NCBI GenBank assembly: GCA_040381075.1 | Contig: JBEIHX010000050.1 | Coordinates: 1-17,828 of the forward strand | Direction of reading: 5' to 3' | Origin: JBEIHX01 sp040381075 | Lineage (GTDB): Bacteria; Pseudomonadota; Alphaproteobacteria; Caulobacterales; Aquidulcibacteraceae | Length of the DNA: 17,828 nucleotides | Part shown: positions 1 through 7,572 of the stretch, piece by piece | Position numbering within the stretch: position 1 is the first letter of the stretch | Layout: each line of letters begins with the position of its first letter | Translations under genes and position numbers: made by a program | Notes under the pieces: generated by a model | Databases searched by the model: none | What the model was told of the DNA's origin: nothing | Seen by the model: only the letters and a program-made list of their open reading frames with translations

Positions 1-100
1 CCATCACCCGTGGTCCGGAACGGATGTAGGCGTCGCGCCGCCTGCACTGGCCAGCGGGTGACGCGCGCCGCCACTGCCTCCCCCGGATGCCAAACGGATC

Positions 101-164
101 CTGAGGCCCAGCGACCCTGAGGCCCAGCGACCCTGAGGCCAAGCGACCCTGAGGCCAAGCGCCG
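101..164. repeat. 16-bp tandem repeat, four copies
   Basis: Four head-to-tail copies of a 16-bp unit, CTGAGGCCCAGCGACC, start at 101, 117, 133 and 149. The first two are identical. The third and fourth carry AAGC in place of CAGC, and the fourth also diverges at its end. The array lies in the gene-free 246 bp before the first CPBP protease gene. It has no spacers, so it is not CRISPR. I see no recognisable gene or promoter elsewhere in 1-246. Confidence 0.9.
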
Positions 165-246
165 CGCGCGCATCCGCGCCATGGCCCGCCTGCGGCTGCG
201 CCTGTAGGCAGGATCTCCAAACGACCGCACTGAGGAGGCGAGGTCC

Positions 247-1086
247 ATGACCACGCCAGGGCGCGCCTTTGCAGCGCGCCACGAAACCAGTCTTTTCGTC
301 ATGCTCGCGTTCGCCCTCAGCTGGTGCGCGTTGACACCAGCATTGCTGGACGCCCTCGGCTGGATTCGCCTCGACGCCGACGCGGCGATTGCATCCCATC
401 TTCTGGGCGCCCTGGGGCCGATCAGCGCGGCGATCATCGCCGTATCATGGGCCCGCGGGCGGCCTGGCCTGGTCAGCTGGGCGTTACGTTCTGATCCAGG
501 CCGGGCTCCGCTCGGCTGGGCGCTCGCGGCAGTCGCCGCGCCATTGGCCTTTGCCGCGGTTGGCCTCGCCGTCGCCCTCTTCGCCGGTGTCACACAACCG
601 GAAACCTGGCGCTTGATCGTCCTGAATGAGCCGTTCTGGAGGCTCAATCTGCTCCTCGCCCTGGCTTACGGCGTGCTGGAGGAGCCTGCCTGGCGCGGCT
701 TCCTTCTGCAACGTCTGGCGCCCCGACATGGCGTCGCCAACGCCGCCATCATGACGACCGGAGGATGGCTGGTATGTCATGCGCCGGTGTTTCTCTACCG
801 TCAGTCAGTCGCGGGGGCCTTTGATGCGCTCATGTACAGCGTCAGCCTCCTGGCGGGCGCCTGGATGCTTGCCTGGCTGTATGTGCGCTCCGGTGGAGCC
901 GTGTGGGTGTGCATCATCTTTCATGTGGTGTTCGGTCTCAGCATCGTGGCGCTCATCGCTGTTTCGCCGGTCGCCGTTGGAGCGATGAACGCAGCACTGA
1001 TCATCGTTGGCGCCCTGCTGGCGGCGCATGATTTCACCGCCCCTGCCGCGCCGCGCTTGACGCAGGTGCGAAAACCGGCTCAGTGA
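247..1086 (+). CDS. CPBP family intramembrane metalloprotease (Rce1/CAAX-like)
   Basis: A 279-residue, very hydrophobic protein with about seven or eight predicted membrane segments. It matches the CPBP (CAAX protease and bacteriocin-processing, Abi) family, whose members cleave substrates inside the membrane with Glu/His active sites. Motif 1 is EEPAWR (E145, E146, R150), motif 2 contains H178 in WLVCHAPVF, and motif 3 contains H226 in FHVVFG. The Asn often found four residues after the motif 3 His is Gly230 here, so this copy may be divergent. The ATG at 247 has AGGAGG at 233-238, 8 nt upstream. It reads toward ilvC and is separated from it by a hairpin with a T-run. The substrate is unknown. 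Family assignment is confident; activity is inferred. Confidence 0.85.
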   Translation: MTTPGRAFAARHETSLFVMLAFALSWCALTPALLDALGWIRLDADAAIASHLLGALGPISAAIIAVSWARGRPGLVSWALRSDPGRAPLGWALAAVAAPLAFAAVGLAVALFAGVTQPETWRLIVLNEPFWRLNLLLALAYGVLEEPAWRGFLLQRLAPRHGVANAAIMTTGGWLVCHAPVFLYRQSVAGAFDALMYSVSLLAGAWMLAWLYVRSGGAVWVCIIFHVVFGLSIVALIAVSPVAVGAMNAALIIVGALLAAHDFTAPAAPRLTQVRKPAQ

Positions 1087-1103
1087 CCCCCGCTTTTCCG
1101 GGC

Positions 1104-1129
1104 GGGCGTTGCGCAACGCACGCCCTTTT
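1104..1129 (+). terminator. Probable intrinsic terminator (or attenuator) before ilvC
   Basis: GGGCGT (1104-1109) pairs perfectly with ACGCCC (1120-1125) and is followed at once by TTTT (1126-1129). The loop also contains part of a second perfect palindrome, GCGTTGCGCAACGC. It lies 18 nt after the stop of the CPBP gene and only 21 nt before the ilvC ATG. It could end CPBP transcription or sit in the ilvC leader. No leader peptide rich in branched-chain residues is seen, so classical attenuation is not supported. Confidence 0.6.
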
Positions 1130-1150
1130 GCATGCTCGGGGGGTACACCC

Positions 1151-2170
1151 ATGCGCGTATTCTATGACGCCGACGCTGATGTGAAGCTCATTCAGTCAAG
1201 GACAGTGGCAATTGTCGGCTACGGCTCCCAGGGACACGCCCACGCACTCAACCTGCGCGATTCCGGGGTGAAAAACGTCCTCGTCGCCTTGAAGCCCGGC
1301 AGCGCCACGGCCAAGAAGGTGGAGGCTGAAAAGCTGCCTGTCGTGACCGCGGCCGAGGCGGCCCAGAAAGCCGACGTGATCATGATCCTCGCGCCCGACG
1401 AGGCGCAGGCCGGGATCTACAACAGCGACATCGCGCCGCACATGAGGGCGGGCAAGACGCTCCTCTTCGGCCATGGCTTCAACGTGCATTTCAATCTGAT
1501 CGAGGCGCCCAAGGATGTCGATGTCGCCATGGTCGCGCCGAAGGGGCCAGGCCATACGGTGCGTTCGGAGTACCAGAAGGGCGGCGGGGTCCCATGCCTG
1601 ATCGCGGTGCACAGCAATGCGTCCGGCAAGGCCCATGACGTCGCCCTGTCCTATGCCAGCGCAATCGGCGGCGGGCGGGCCGGCGTCATCGAGACAACTT
1701 TCCGCGATGAATGCGAAACCGATCTGTTCGGAGAGCAGGCGGTCCTGTGCGGCGGCCTCGTGGAGTTGATCCGCGCCGGGTTTGAAACGCTGGTGGAGGC
1801 TGGCTACCCGCCGGAAATGGCGTATTTCGAGTGCCTGCACGAGGTGAAGCTTATTGTCGACCTCATTTACGAGGGCGGCATCGCCAACATGAACTACTCA
1901 ATTTCAAATACAGCCGAATACGGCGAATACGTCACTGGTCCGCGCATCGTGACGGAGCAGACCAAGGCGGAGATGAAACGCGTGCTCGCCGACATCCAGT
2001 CAGGCAGGTTTGCGCGGGACTGGATGCTTGAAAACAGTGTCGGCCAGCCCTTTTTCAAGGCCACCCGACGCGCAGCGGGCGAGCATCCGATCGAAGAGGT
2101 CGGCGCGCGGCTGCGGGCGATGATGCCTTGGATCGGCAAGAACAAACTCGTGGACAGGTCACGCAACTGA
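1151..2170 (+). CDS. ilvC: Ketol-acid reductoisomerase (NADP+), class I
   Basis: A 339-residue cytosolic enzyme of valine/isoleucine synthesis. It isomerises and reduces 2-acetolactate or 2-aceto-2-hydroxybutyrate with NADPH and Mg2+. The Rossmann motif is GYGSQGHA (residues 23-30). Conserved active-site segments follow: GHGF (H108), APKGPGH (K131), the metal ligands in DLFGEQ (D191, E195), FECLHE (E227, E231) and the SIS segment near 250-252. The length is that of the short bacterial class I form. The start at 1151 gives the family N-terminus MRVFYDADAD. An in-frame start at 1109 would add 14 unrelated residues and run through the upstream hairpin. No strong Shine-Dalgarno is visible, only a G-run. 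The gene stands alone, without ilvB/ilvH. Confidence 0.97.
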   Translation: MRVFYDADADVKLIQSRTVAIVGYGSQGHAHALNLRDSGVKNVLVALKPGSATAKKVEAEKLPVVTAAEAAQKADVIMILAPDEAQAGIYNSDIAPHMRAGKTLLFGHGFNVHFNLIEAPKDVDVAMVAPKGPGHTVRSEYQKGGGVPCLIAVHSNASGKAHDVALSYASAIGGGRAGVIETTFRDECETDLFGEQAVLCGGLVELIRAGFETLVEAGYPPEMAYFECLHEVKLIVDLIYEGGIANMNYSISNTAEYGEYVTGPRIVTEQTKAEMKRVLADIQSGRFARDWMLENSVGQPFFKATRRAAGEHPIEEVGARLRAMMPWIGKNKLVDRSRN

Positions 2171-2248
2171 CGCGCGGGTGCGCAGCCATGGCCGCGCGCG
2201 GGCGCAGGGCAGGGTGGGGACCGCGCCTGCGCCGCCGGGTCTGCGGCC

Positions 2249-3079
2249 TCAGGCCGAGCGCCCGCGGTAAACGGCGTAGATGGCCCCACTCATGGCCATG
2301 TTCCAGCCGGCGTGCAGCACGATCGCTGGCCAGATATTCTCCGTCCACAGCGTAAGAAATCCGGCGACGACGCCAAACAGCACGGTGTACGCGAGGCCAC
2401 GCGCGCCCTGGTACATATGGGCAAGTCCGAAGATGATGCTGGACGCCAGCAGCCCCGCCGCCGGGCCGAACGCCGCGCCGGCCAGCGCCAGCAGCACGAG
2501 GCGGTAGGCGATCTCTTCCGCGGTGGACGTGACCAGGGCCATTGCCCGAAACCAGGCGAGTTCGCGCGGCTGGCGCGGGGCGACGGCATGGCTTCCCCTG
2601 CGATACAGGGCGCGCAGGAACGCCCGCTTGGTGCGGCTGCCAGCCACATCGCGCGTCCACCAGGCGAGCGCTGCGACGATTCCCGCGGCCGCCGCAAGCC
2701 CGGCCCCGGCGGGCGGCGAGGTTGGCGCCGCAAGCCAGGCCAGGGGCAGGCCGGTCCCCGGATCCAGCGCCGCACCGAGGCACAGTCCCGCAATCACCGC
2801 CCAGGTGACTGCTGAGTCGAGATAAAGCCGGCCGCGCGGCGGAAGCGTCCCCCCAGCGCCGCCCGCCGCAATCATCCGCAGCATCGCGAAGCTTGAGAGC
2901 GGCAGGAGGACGCACAGGATCAGGCCGATCAGCCAGAGAAGGGCCTGTGATATCCACGACGCCTCCGACGCATCGGGCCCGCCGGCCGCGGCAGATGCGA
3001 GGGGCGCAGCCGCCGCCGCGCCGACGAACGCACCCGCCCGCAGGAGCAGGCGCCAGCGCCGGTCACCGGCCCTCGACAC
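2249..3079 (-). CDS. CPBP family intramembrane metalloprotease, second copy
   Basis: A 276-residue multi-pass membrane protein of the CPBP (Abi/CAAX protease) family. All three motifs are intact: EEIAYR (E188, E189, R193), FGLAH (F217, H221) and HAGWN (H256, N260), so it is more canonical than the copy at 247-1086. The first 35 residues form a hydrophobic, Ala-rich segment and further helices lie near 43-70 and 87-104. Its start overlaps the last 17 nt of the upstream aminopeptidase gene on the same strand, suggesting a two-gene transcript with translational coupling. It converges on ilvC with 78 bp between the stops. The substrate is unknown; processing of envelope proteins or peptides is a family-level inference. 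Confidence 0.85.
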   Translation of the reverse strand: MSRAGDRRWRLLLRAGAFVGAAAAAPLASAAAGGPDASEASWISQALLWLIGLILCVLLPLSSFAMLRMIAAGGAGGTLPPRGRLYLDSAVTWAVIAGLCLGAALDPGTGLPLAWLAAPTSPPAGAGLAAAAGIVAALAWWTRDVAGSRTKRAFLRALYRRGSHAVAPRQPRELAWFRAMALVTSTAEEIAYRLVLLALAGAAFGPAAGLLASSIIFGLAHMYQGARGLAYTVLFGVVAGFLTLWTENIWPAIVLHAGWNMAMSGAIYAVYRGRSA

Positions 3080-4604
3080 TGTCGCGGACCCAGCGATCCA
3101 TCAGCCGCACCCCGAAACCGGCCGCCCCCTTTGGCGTCGTCGCGCTGGGTTTGTCCCTCCAGGCCATGCCGGCGATATCAAGGTGGGCCCAGCGGGTCTG
3201 CGGCCGTATCCAGCCCTCAATGAAGGCGGCGCCGATCGAGGCCCCCGGATTGCCGGAGCCTTCCAGGCTGTTGCGCACGTCGGCGACGTCGGCGCGCAGG
3301 TCCTCACGCACGCTTTGATGGATCGGCAGCCGCCACACGGGCTCGTTGGCCCCGACACCGGCTGCACTGATGGCCTGGGCGAGGGCGTCATTATTGGCGA
3401 ACAGTCCGGCGTAGTCGTCGCCAAGCGCGGTGCGCACGGCGCCGGTCAGGGTTGCGATGGTCACCACGGTCGACGGCGCATCGCGGGTCTGGATCCACCA
3501 GACGGCGTCAGCCAGCACCAGACGGCCTTCGGCGTCGGTGTTGATCACTTCGACCGTCCTGCCGGACATCGAGGTCAGCACATCCCCCGGGCGGATGGCG
3601 CCGCCGTCCGGCATGTTCTCCGCCAGGGCCGCCACGGCGACGGCGTTGACCCGGGCGCTGCGCCCGGCCAGCGCCAGGACTGCGCCCACGCTGGCGGCTG
3701 CGCCGGCCATGTCGTAGCGCATCCGCCACATGCCGTCGCCCGGCTTGATCGAGATGCCGCCGGTGTCGAAGGTGATGCCCTTGCCGACGAAGGCGATGGG
3801 CGCCGCACCGCGCTCGCCCCCCTGGTAGCGCACCGCCAGGAGCCGGGGCGGGCGGGTGGAGCCCTGGCCCACGCCGAGGATGGCCCCCATGCCGAGACGC
3901 GCCATGTCCCTTTCGTCCAGCACCTCCACGCTGACATTGGCGACGCCGCGGAACGCCGCGCGCACCTGGTCAACAAAGAATTGCGGATCCTTCAGGTTTG
4001 AGGGCTCGGACACGAGATCGCGGGCGAGCGTCACGCCGGCCGCCACGCTGGCCCATTCGCGTGCAAAGACGCCGCCCTGGCGCCCCGCGTCTGCGCTCAG
4101 GATCGTCAGCGTGCGGGCAGGATCCGGTCGCGCCCGGGCGCCGACCCTGCCATAGGCGTAGGATCCGAGCGCGGCGCCGAAAGCTGTCACGGCCGCGTCG
4201 TCGGCGATCTCCGGCAGGTCCGGAGCGTAGGCCCTGAGCGCCGTCGGCGCGCCGGCGCGCAGCGCCTCGGCAAGCTGTCCGCCGAAGTCTTCCAGCCGCG
4301 TCTGCGGCGGACTTGCCGGGTCAAGACCGATCAGGACGACGCGTTCGAAAGGAGCGACGCCAAACAATGTCAGCGTCCTGCCGGGTTCGCCGGCAAACCG
4401 TGCGGCTGTCATAGCGCGCGCGATCGCGCCGCCGGCGGCCGCATCCGCCTGCGCCGCTGCGCCCTCGAGCGTTGCGCCCGTCAACGCGAAGGCGACCGCT
4501 CCCGAGACGGGAGGGGTTGGCTGCGAGAAGCTGATTGTCTCGGCTGCGCCCGCCCTTGCGGCCATGGCGAAGGCTGCAGCACACAACGCGATCCGCATCC
4601 ACAT
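3063..4604 (-). CDS. Exported leucyl aminopeptidase, M17 family
   Basis: A 513-residue dizinc aminopeptidase of the M17 (PepA) family, which removes N-terminal residues from peptides. The metal and catalytic residues are all present with the spacing I recall for E. coli PepA: K275, D280, D298, D357 and E359, plus K287 and R361 as catalytic residues. The family signature NTDAEGRL is at 355-362. Unlike cytosolic PepA, it starts with a signal-peptide-like segment: two arginine-poor hydrophobic turns ending around residues 18-21 (RAGAAE), so the enzyme is probably periplasmic. The first ATG (4604) has GGAG 8 nt upstream; the ATG two codons later is less well placed. The downstream CPBP gene overlaps its 3' end. 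The fold and active site are confident; export is predicted. Confidence 0.93.
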   Translation of the reverse strand: MWMRIALCAAAFAMAARAGAAETISFSQPTPPVSGAVAFALTGATLEGAAAQADAAAGGAIARAMTAARFAGEPGRTLTLFGVAPFERVVLIGLDPASPPQTRLEDFGGQLAEALRAGAPTALRAYAPDLPEIADDAAVTAFGAALGSYAYGRVGARARPDPARTLTILSADAGRQGGVFAREWASVAAGVTLARDLVSEPSNLKDPQFFVDQVRAAFRGVANVSVEVLDERDMARLGMGAILGVGQGSTRPPRLLAVRYQGGERGAAPIAFVGKGITFDTGGISIKPGDGMWRMRYDMAGAAASVGAVLALAGRSARVNAVAVAALAENMPDGGAIRPGDVLTSMSGRTVEVINTDAEGRLVLADAVWWIQTRDAPSTVVTIATLTGAVRTALGDDYAGLFANNDALAQAISAAGVGANEPVWRLPIHQSVREDLRADVADVRNSLEGSGNPGASIGAAFIEGWIRPQTRWAHLDIAGMAWRDKPSATTPKGAAGFGVRLMDRWVRDSVEGR

Positions 4605-4690
4605 GATGATATCTCCCCGCGCCAGAAATAGACTCTGTTCTTTGCATCTCGACCGCGGCTAAGAAAGCACCGCGAGAGGAATTCACGCAG

Positions 4691-5299
4691 ATGTTCATTC
4701 GCTGGGCCGGCCGCGCGATACCGCGCATGGACGCAGACCTGCTGCGCCGCATCCTGCGCGAAGCCGACCTTCGCGTTTCGGTCAGCGGCGATGAGAGCCA
4801 ATTCGAGGTCGCCGCGCCGGGCGGCGAGCCTGTCCTGGACGTCGACATTGCGCGGCCAAATCAGGATGGCCTCTTTGAGGACGATCAGGCCGAATTGCTG
4901 GAGCGCCTGCGCGAGGCGCAACCCGACGCCGGGGCCCGGCACGCGTCAGGCCTCGTCAAGCGCGCGCGCGCGATCGCCACGCTGACGCCCTATTGGGCTG
5001 AGGCCCCAGAGCACGCCGGTGAGGCGCTCGAGGCGGTGATGGGCTTCCTGGTCGAACAGAGCGACGGCGTCTCCTATCTTCTCGACCATGGCTTCTCGAA
5101 CCGCCATGGCCATTTGATTGCGATTGAAGCGGACATGGACGCCGAAGGGGTGGGCTCGGCGGCGCTCGTCGACGGCGATCACTGGGCGACGTTCGCACTT
5201 GATCTCGCCGATCCCCAGGCGGTGGCGGCTTTCCGGGAGGGACGGCGTCCGCGCGATGCGGAGCCAGGACGGCGCGCCCCGCTGGAACCGTTGGACTGA
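4691..5299 (+). CDS. Hypothetical protein, 202 residues
   Basis: I do not recognise a family. The protein is soluble-looking and acidic, with no signal peptide or membrane helix. The C-terminal half (about residues 92-180) looks like a compact domain, with YWAEAP, an SYLLDHGFSNRHGHLIAIEAD stretch split around residues 128-148, and DGDHWATFALDL near 161-172. The last 20 residues are charged and probably disordered. AGAGGA at 4675-4680 lies 10 nt before the ATG. It is divergent from the aminopeptidase gene with an 86-bp gap, and followed by the GATC repeat array. Coding is supported by length, start context and amino-acid composition; function is unknown. Confidence 0.7.
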   Translation: MFIRWAGRAIPRMDADLLRRILREADLRVSVSGDESQFEVAAPGGEPVLDVDIARPNQDGLFEDDQAELLERLREAQPDAGARHASGLVKRARAIATLTPYWAEAPEHAGEALEAVMGFLVEQSDGVSYLLDHGFSNRHGHLIAIEADMDAEGVGSAALVDGDHWATFALDLADPQAVAAFREGRRPRDAEPGRRAPLEPLD

Positions 5300-5333
5300 G
5301 GCGTTCGCAGGGATGCCGGTGCGTGGGGCCAAA

Positions 5334-5503
5334 GATCAGACGCTGCTGATCAGACGCTGCTGATCAGACGCCGGCGATCAAAGGCCAGAGATCAAAAGGC
5401 CAGAGATCAAAAGGCCAGAGATCAAAAGGCCAGAGATCAAAGGCCGGTGATCAACAGGCCGGTGATCAACAGGCCGGTGATCAACAGGCCGGTGATTTGA
5501 ACC
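5334..5503. repeat. GATC-phased 14/15-bp tandem array, 11 units plus a partial
   Basis: Units begin with GATC at 5334, 5348, 5362, 5376, 5390, 5405, 5420, 5435, 5449, 5464 and 5479, with a degenerate end unit (GATTTGAACC) at 5494. There are three subfamilies in blocks: GATCAGACGCTGCT-type (units 1-3), GATCAAAAGGCCAGA-type (units 4-7) and GATCAACAGGCCGGT-type (units 8-11). Several units carry the palindrome TGATCA. The spacing is 14 bp for units 1-4 and 8, and 15 bp for the rest. The array fills most of the gap between the 202-residue protein and recQ. A minus-strand frame reads through it as a 5-residue repeat, but I do not think that is a gene. Confidence 0.95.
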
Positions 5504-5513
5504 CCGCCCCTCA

Positions 5514-5545
5514 CGGACCCGCGCCATCGCGCGCCGGCGGGTCCG
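5514..5545. other. Inverted repeat upstream of recQ
   Basis: CGGACCCGC (5514-5522) pairs with GCGGGTCCG (5537-5545) in a perfect 9-bp stem with a 14-nt loop. It lies between the GATC array and recQ. There is no T-run on either side, so it is not a standard intrinsic terminator; it could be a protein site or part of the recQ leader. Confidence 0.5.
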
Positions 5546-5609
5546 ATGGGGGCCACGCTGCGGAGCGCACTGGTTTGCGCCCCCGCCGACTCGCCCGATA
5601 CAGGACCTC

Positions 5610-7538
5610 ATGATGACACGGGCCGCCCCCGCTGCGCCGGCCCCGGCGCGCAGGACCGCTGCGACGCACGAGAGCGCGCAGCACGACAGCGCGCCGCCGG
5701 ATCCAGGGCGCATTCCTGGGACTGGCCTTGATTCGGGCCCGGACCTGACCCCGGCGCGGGCAGTTCTGGCGCGCGTCTTCGGCTTCCCGGATTTCCGCGC
5801 CGGGCAGTCGGAAATCGTGCAGAGCGTCCTCGCCGGTCGCGATGTGCTCGCGATCCTGCCGACGGGCGGCGGCAAATCGCTGTGCTTTCAGCTTCCCGCG
5901 CTGGTGCGGCCAGGGCTCACCCTGGTCGTCTCGCCCCTCATCGCGCTGATGCGCGATCAGGTCGCGGCGCTGGATCGGCTGGGCGTGGCGGCGGCTTCCC
6001 TGTCCTCGGCGAATACGCCGCAGGAGAATGCAGCGGCGTTCTCCGCAGCCCGCAGCGGCCGGCTCAAACTGCTCTATGCCGCGCCGGAACGTCTGCTTCT
6101 CGATGGTGTTCTGGAGCGCCTCGCAAACTGCGATGTGCGTCTTCTTGCGGTCGATGAAGCCCACTGCGTCAGTCAGTGGGGGCACGACTTCCGTCCGGAG
6201 TATCTGGAACTGCGCCGGTTGCGTGCGGCCCTGGGGGGGGTGCAGACGATCGCCCTGACCGCGACTGCCGATCCTGCAACGCGCACCGATATCATCGAGC
6301 GGTTGTTCGATTCGCCTCCGCAAACTTTCGTCTCAAGCTTCGACCGGTCAAACATCCGGATCGCGATGACGCTGAAGGCGACCACGCAACGCCAGATCGA
6401 GGCCTTTGTGGAGGATCGCAAAGGCCAGTCCGGCATCATCTACGCGGCCACGCGCAAACGCACCCAGGAGATCGCCGACGCCCTGGTGGCGCATGGTTTC
6501 GATGCGGTCGCCTACCACGCTGGCTTGCCGGCCGATGCGCGCAACGCCGCCCAGGACCGCTTTCAGACCGAGGACGGGGTTGTTGTGGTGGCGACCAACG
6601 CCTTCGGCATGGGCATCGACAAGCCGGATGTCCGGTTTGTTCTGCATGCCGATCTTCCAGGGTCGATTGAAGCCTGGTGGCAGGAAGTCGGACGTGCGGG
6701 TCGTGACGGGCTCCCGGCTGAAACGCTGACCCTTTACGGGTTGCAGGACATCGCCCGGCGCCGCCAATGGATTGCGGAGGGCGAGGCTTCCGACGCGCGC
6801 AAGCGCGTCGAGCACGCCCGGCTCGACGCCCTGCTGGCGCTGGCCTCCGCGCCTGTCTGCCGTCGCGTGACCCTGCTCTCCTATTTTGGGGAGGACACCA
6901 AGCCATGCGGGAATTGCGACCTGTGTGCAGGTGGTTTCGTATCGGTGGACGCCACCACGGACGCCCGCAAGGCGCTGTCGGCCGTGGCGCGCACCGGCCA
7001 GCGGTTCGGCGTTGGCTATCTGGTGGCGGTGCTGCGCGGCGAAACGACGGAAGCAGTGATCCGGCTTGGTCACGACCGGCTGCCCACATTCGCTGTCGGC
7101 GCCGGACAGAGTGCGACGTACTGGCGAGACCTGTACAGCCAGCTCTATGCGGCAGGCTTCGTCACGATGGACGTCACCGGCGGCGGGGGCCTGCAGATCA
7201 CCGCCCAGGGCAAGGAACTGCTGTTCGGACGCGTCGCCTTCTCGCTGCGCCAGGGGACGCTGGAGCGCAAGGCGCGCGCGCGCAAGCCAGCGCACGCCGC
7301 CAGCATCGAGGATGTCGATCAGGATCTGCTGGGACGGCTCAAGGCGTTGCGGGCGGAACTCGCCAAGGCCGAGCGCGCGCCGGCCTATGTGGTGTTTTCT
7401 GACAAGAGCCTCGTCGACATGGCCCTGCTGCGGCCGCAGGACCTGGACGCCATGCGTCTGGTCCATGGGGTCGGCGATGCAAAACTCGCCCGATACGGCG
7501 CGCGGTTCCTGCAGGTGCTCCGCCGCGGGGCCGCCTGA
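5610..7538 (+). CDS. recQ: ATP-dependent DNA helicase RecQ
   Basis: A 642-residue superfamily 2, 3'-to-5' DNA helicase of recombination and replication-fork repair. Walker A is PTGGGKS (84-90), the DEAH box is at 182-185 followed by CVSQWGHDFRPEY, and motif VI is QEVGRAGRDG (358-367). The RQC zinc site has C417, C433, C436 and C439. An HRDC domain is visible near 570-640 (LLRPQDLDAMRLVHGVGDAKL is its core). The helicase core starts near residue 50, so the first 45 residues are an Ala/Pro-rich extension of uncertain reality. ATG codons occur at 5610 and 5613; AGGA at 5602-5605 fits the second slightly better. A run of eight G at 6233-6240 lies in the coding region and is in frame. Confidence 0.96.
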   Translation: MMTRAAPAAPAPARRTAATHESAQHDSAPPDPGRIPGTGLDSGPDLTPARAVLARVFGFPDFRAGQSEIVQSVLAGRDVLAILPTGGGKSLCFQLPALVRPGLTLVVSPLIALMRDQVAALDRLGVAAASLSSANTPQENAAAFSAARSGRLKLLYAAPERLLLDGVLERLANCDVRLLAVDEAHCVSQWGHDFRPEYLELRRLRAALGGVQTIALTATADPATRTDIIERLFDSPPQTFVSSFDRSNIRIAMTLKATTQRQIEAFVEDRKGQSGIIYAATRKRTQEIADALVAHGFDAVAYHAGLPADARNAAQDRFQTEDGVVVVATNAFGMGIDKPDVRFVLHADLPGSIEAWWQEVGRAGRDGLPAETLTLYGLQDIARRRQWIAEGEASDARKRVEHARLDALLALASAPVCRRVTLLSYFGEDTKPCGNCDLCAGGFVSVDATTDARKALSAVARTGQRFGVGYLVAVLRGETTEAVIRLGHDRLPTFAVGAGQSATYWRDLYSQLYAAGFVTMDVTGGGGLQITAQGKELLFGRVAFSLRQGTLERKARARKPAHAASIEDVDQDLLGRLKALRAELAKAERAPAYVVFSDKSLVDMALLRPQDLDAMRLVHGVGDAKLARYGARFLQVLRRGAA

Positions 7539-7572
7539 CGGTGTGGCGCGCTCGGCGCGCGCCCGGACAGCG

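Noticed and set aside
4605..4690. Divergent promoters between the aminopeptidase and the 202-residue protein
   Set aside because: They must exist, but no -35/-10 pair with proper spacing could be recognised on either strand.
5334..5503. Possible CRISPR array
   Set aside because: Units are contiguous with no unique spacers, and no cas gene is present; the same applies to the arrays at 101-164 and 7573-7636.
5378..5875. A minus-strand frame that translates the GATC array into a pentapeptide repeat (HRPVD, LISGL)
   Set aside because: It overlaps the recQ start antisense, and 15-bp units are open in a frame by chance; there is no start signal or family match.
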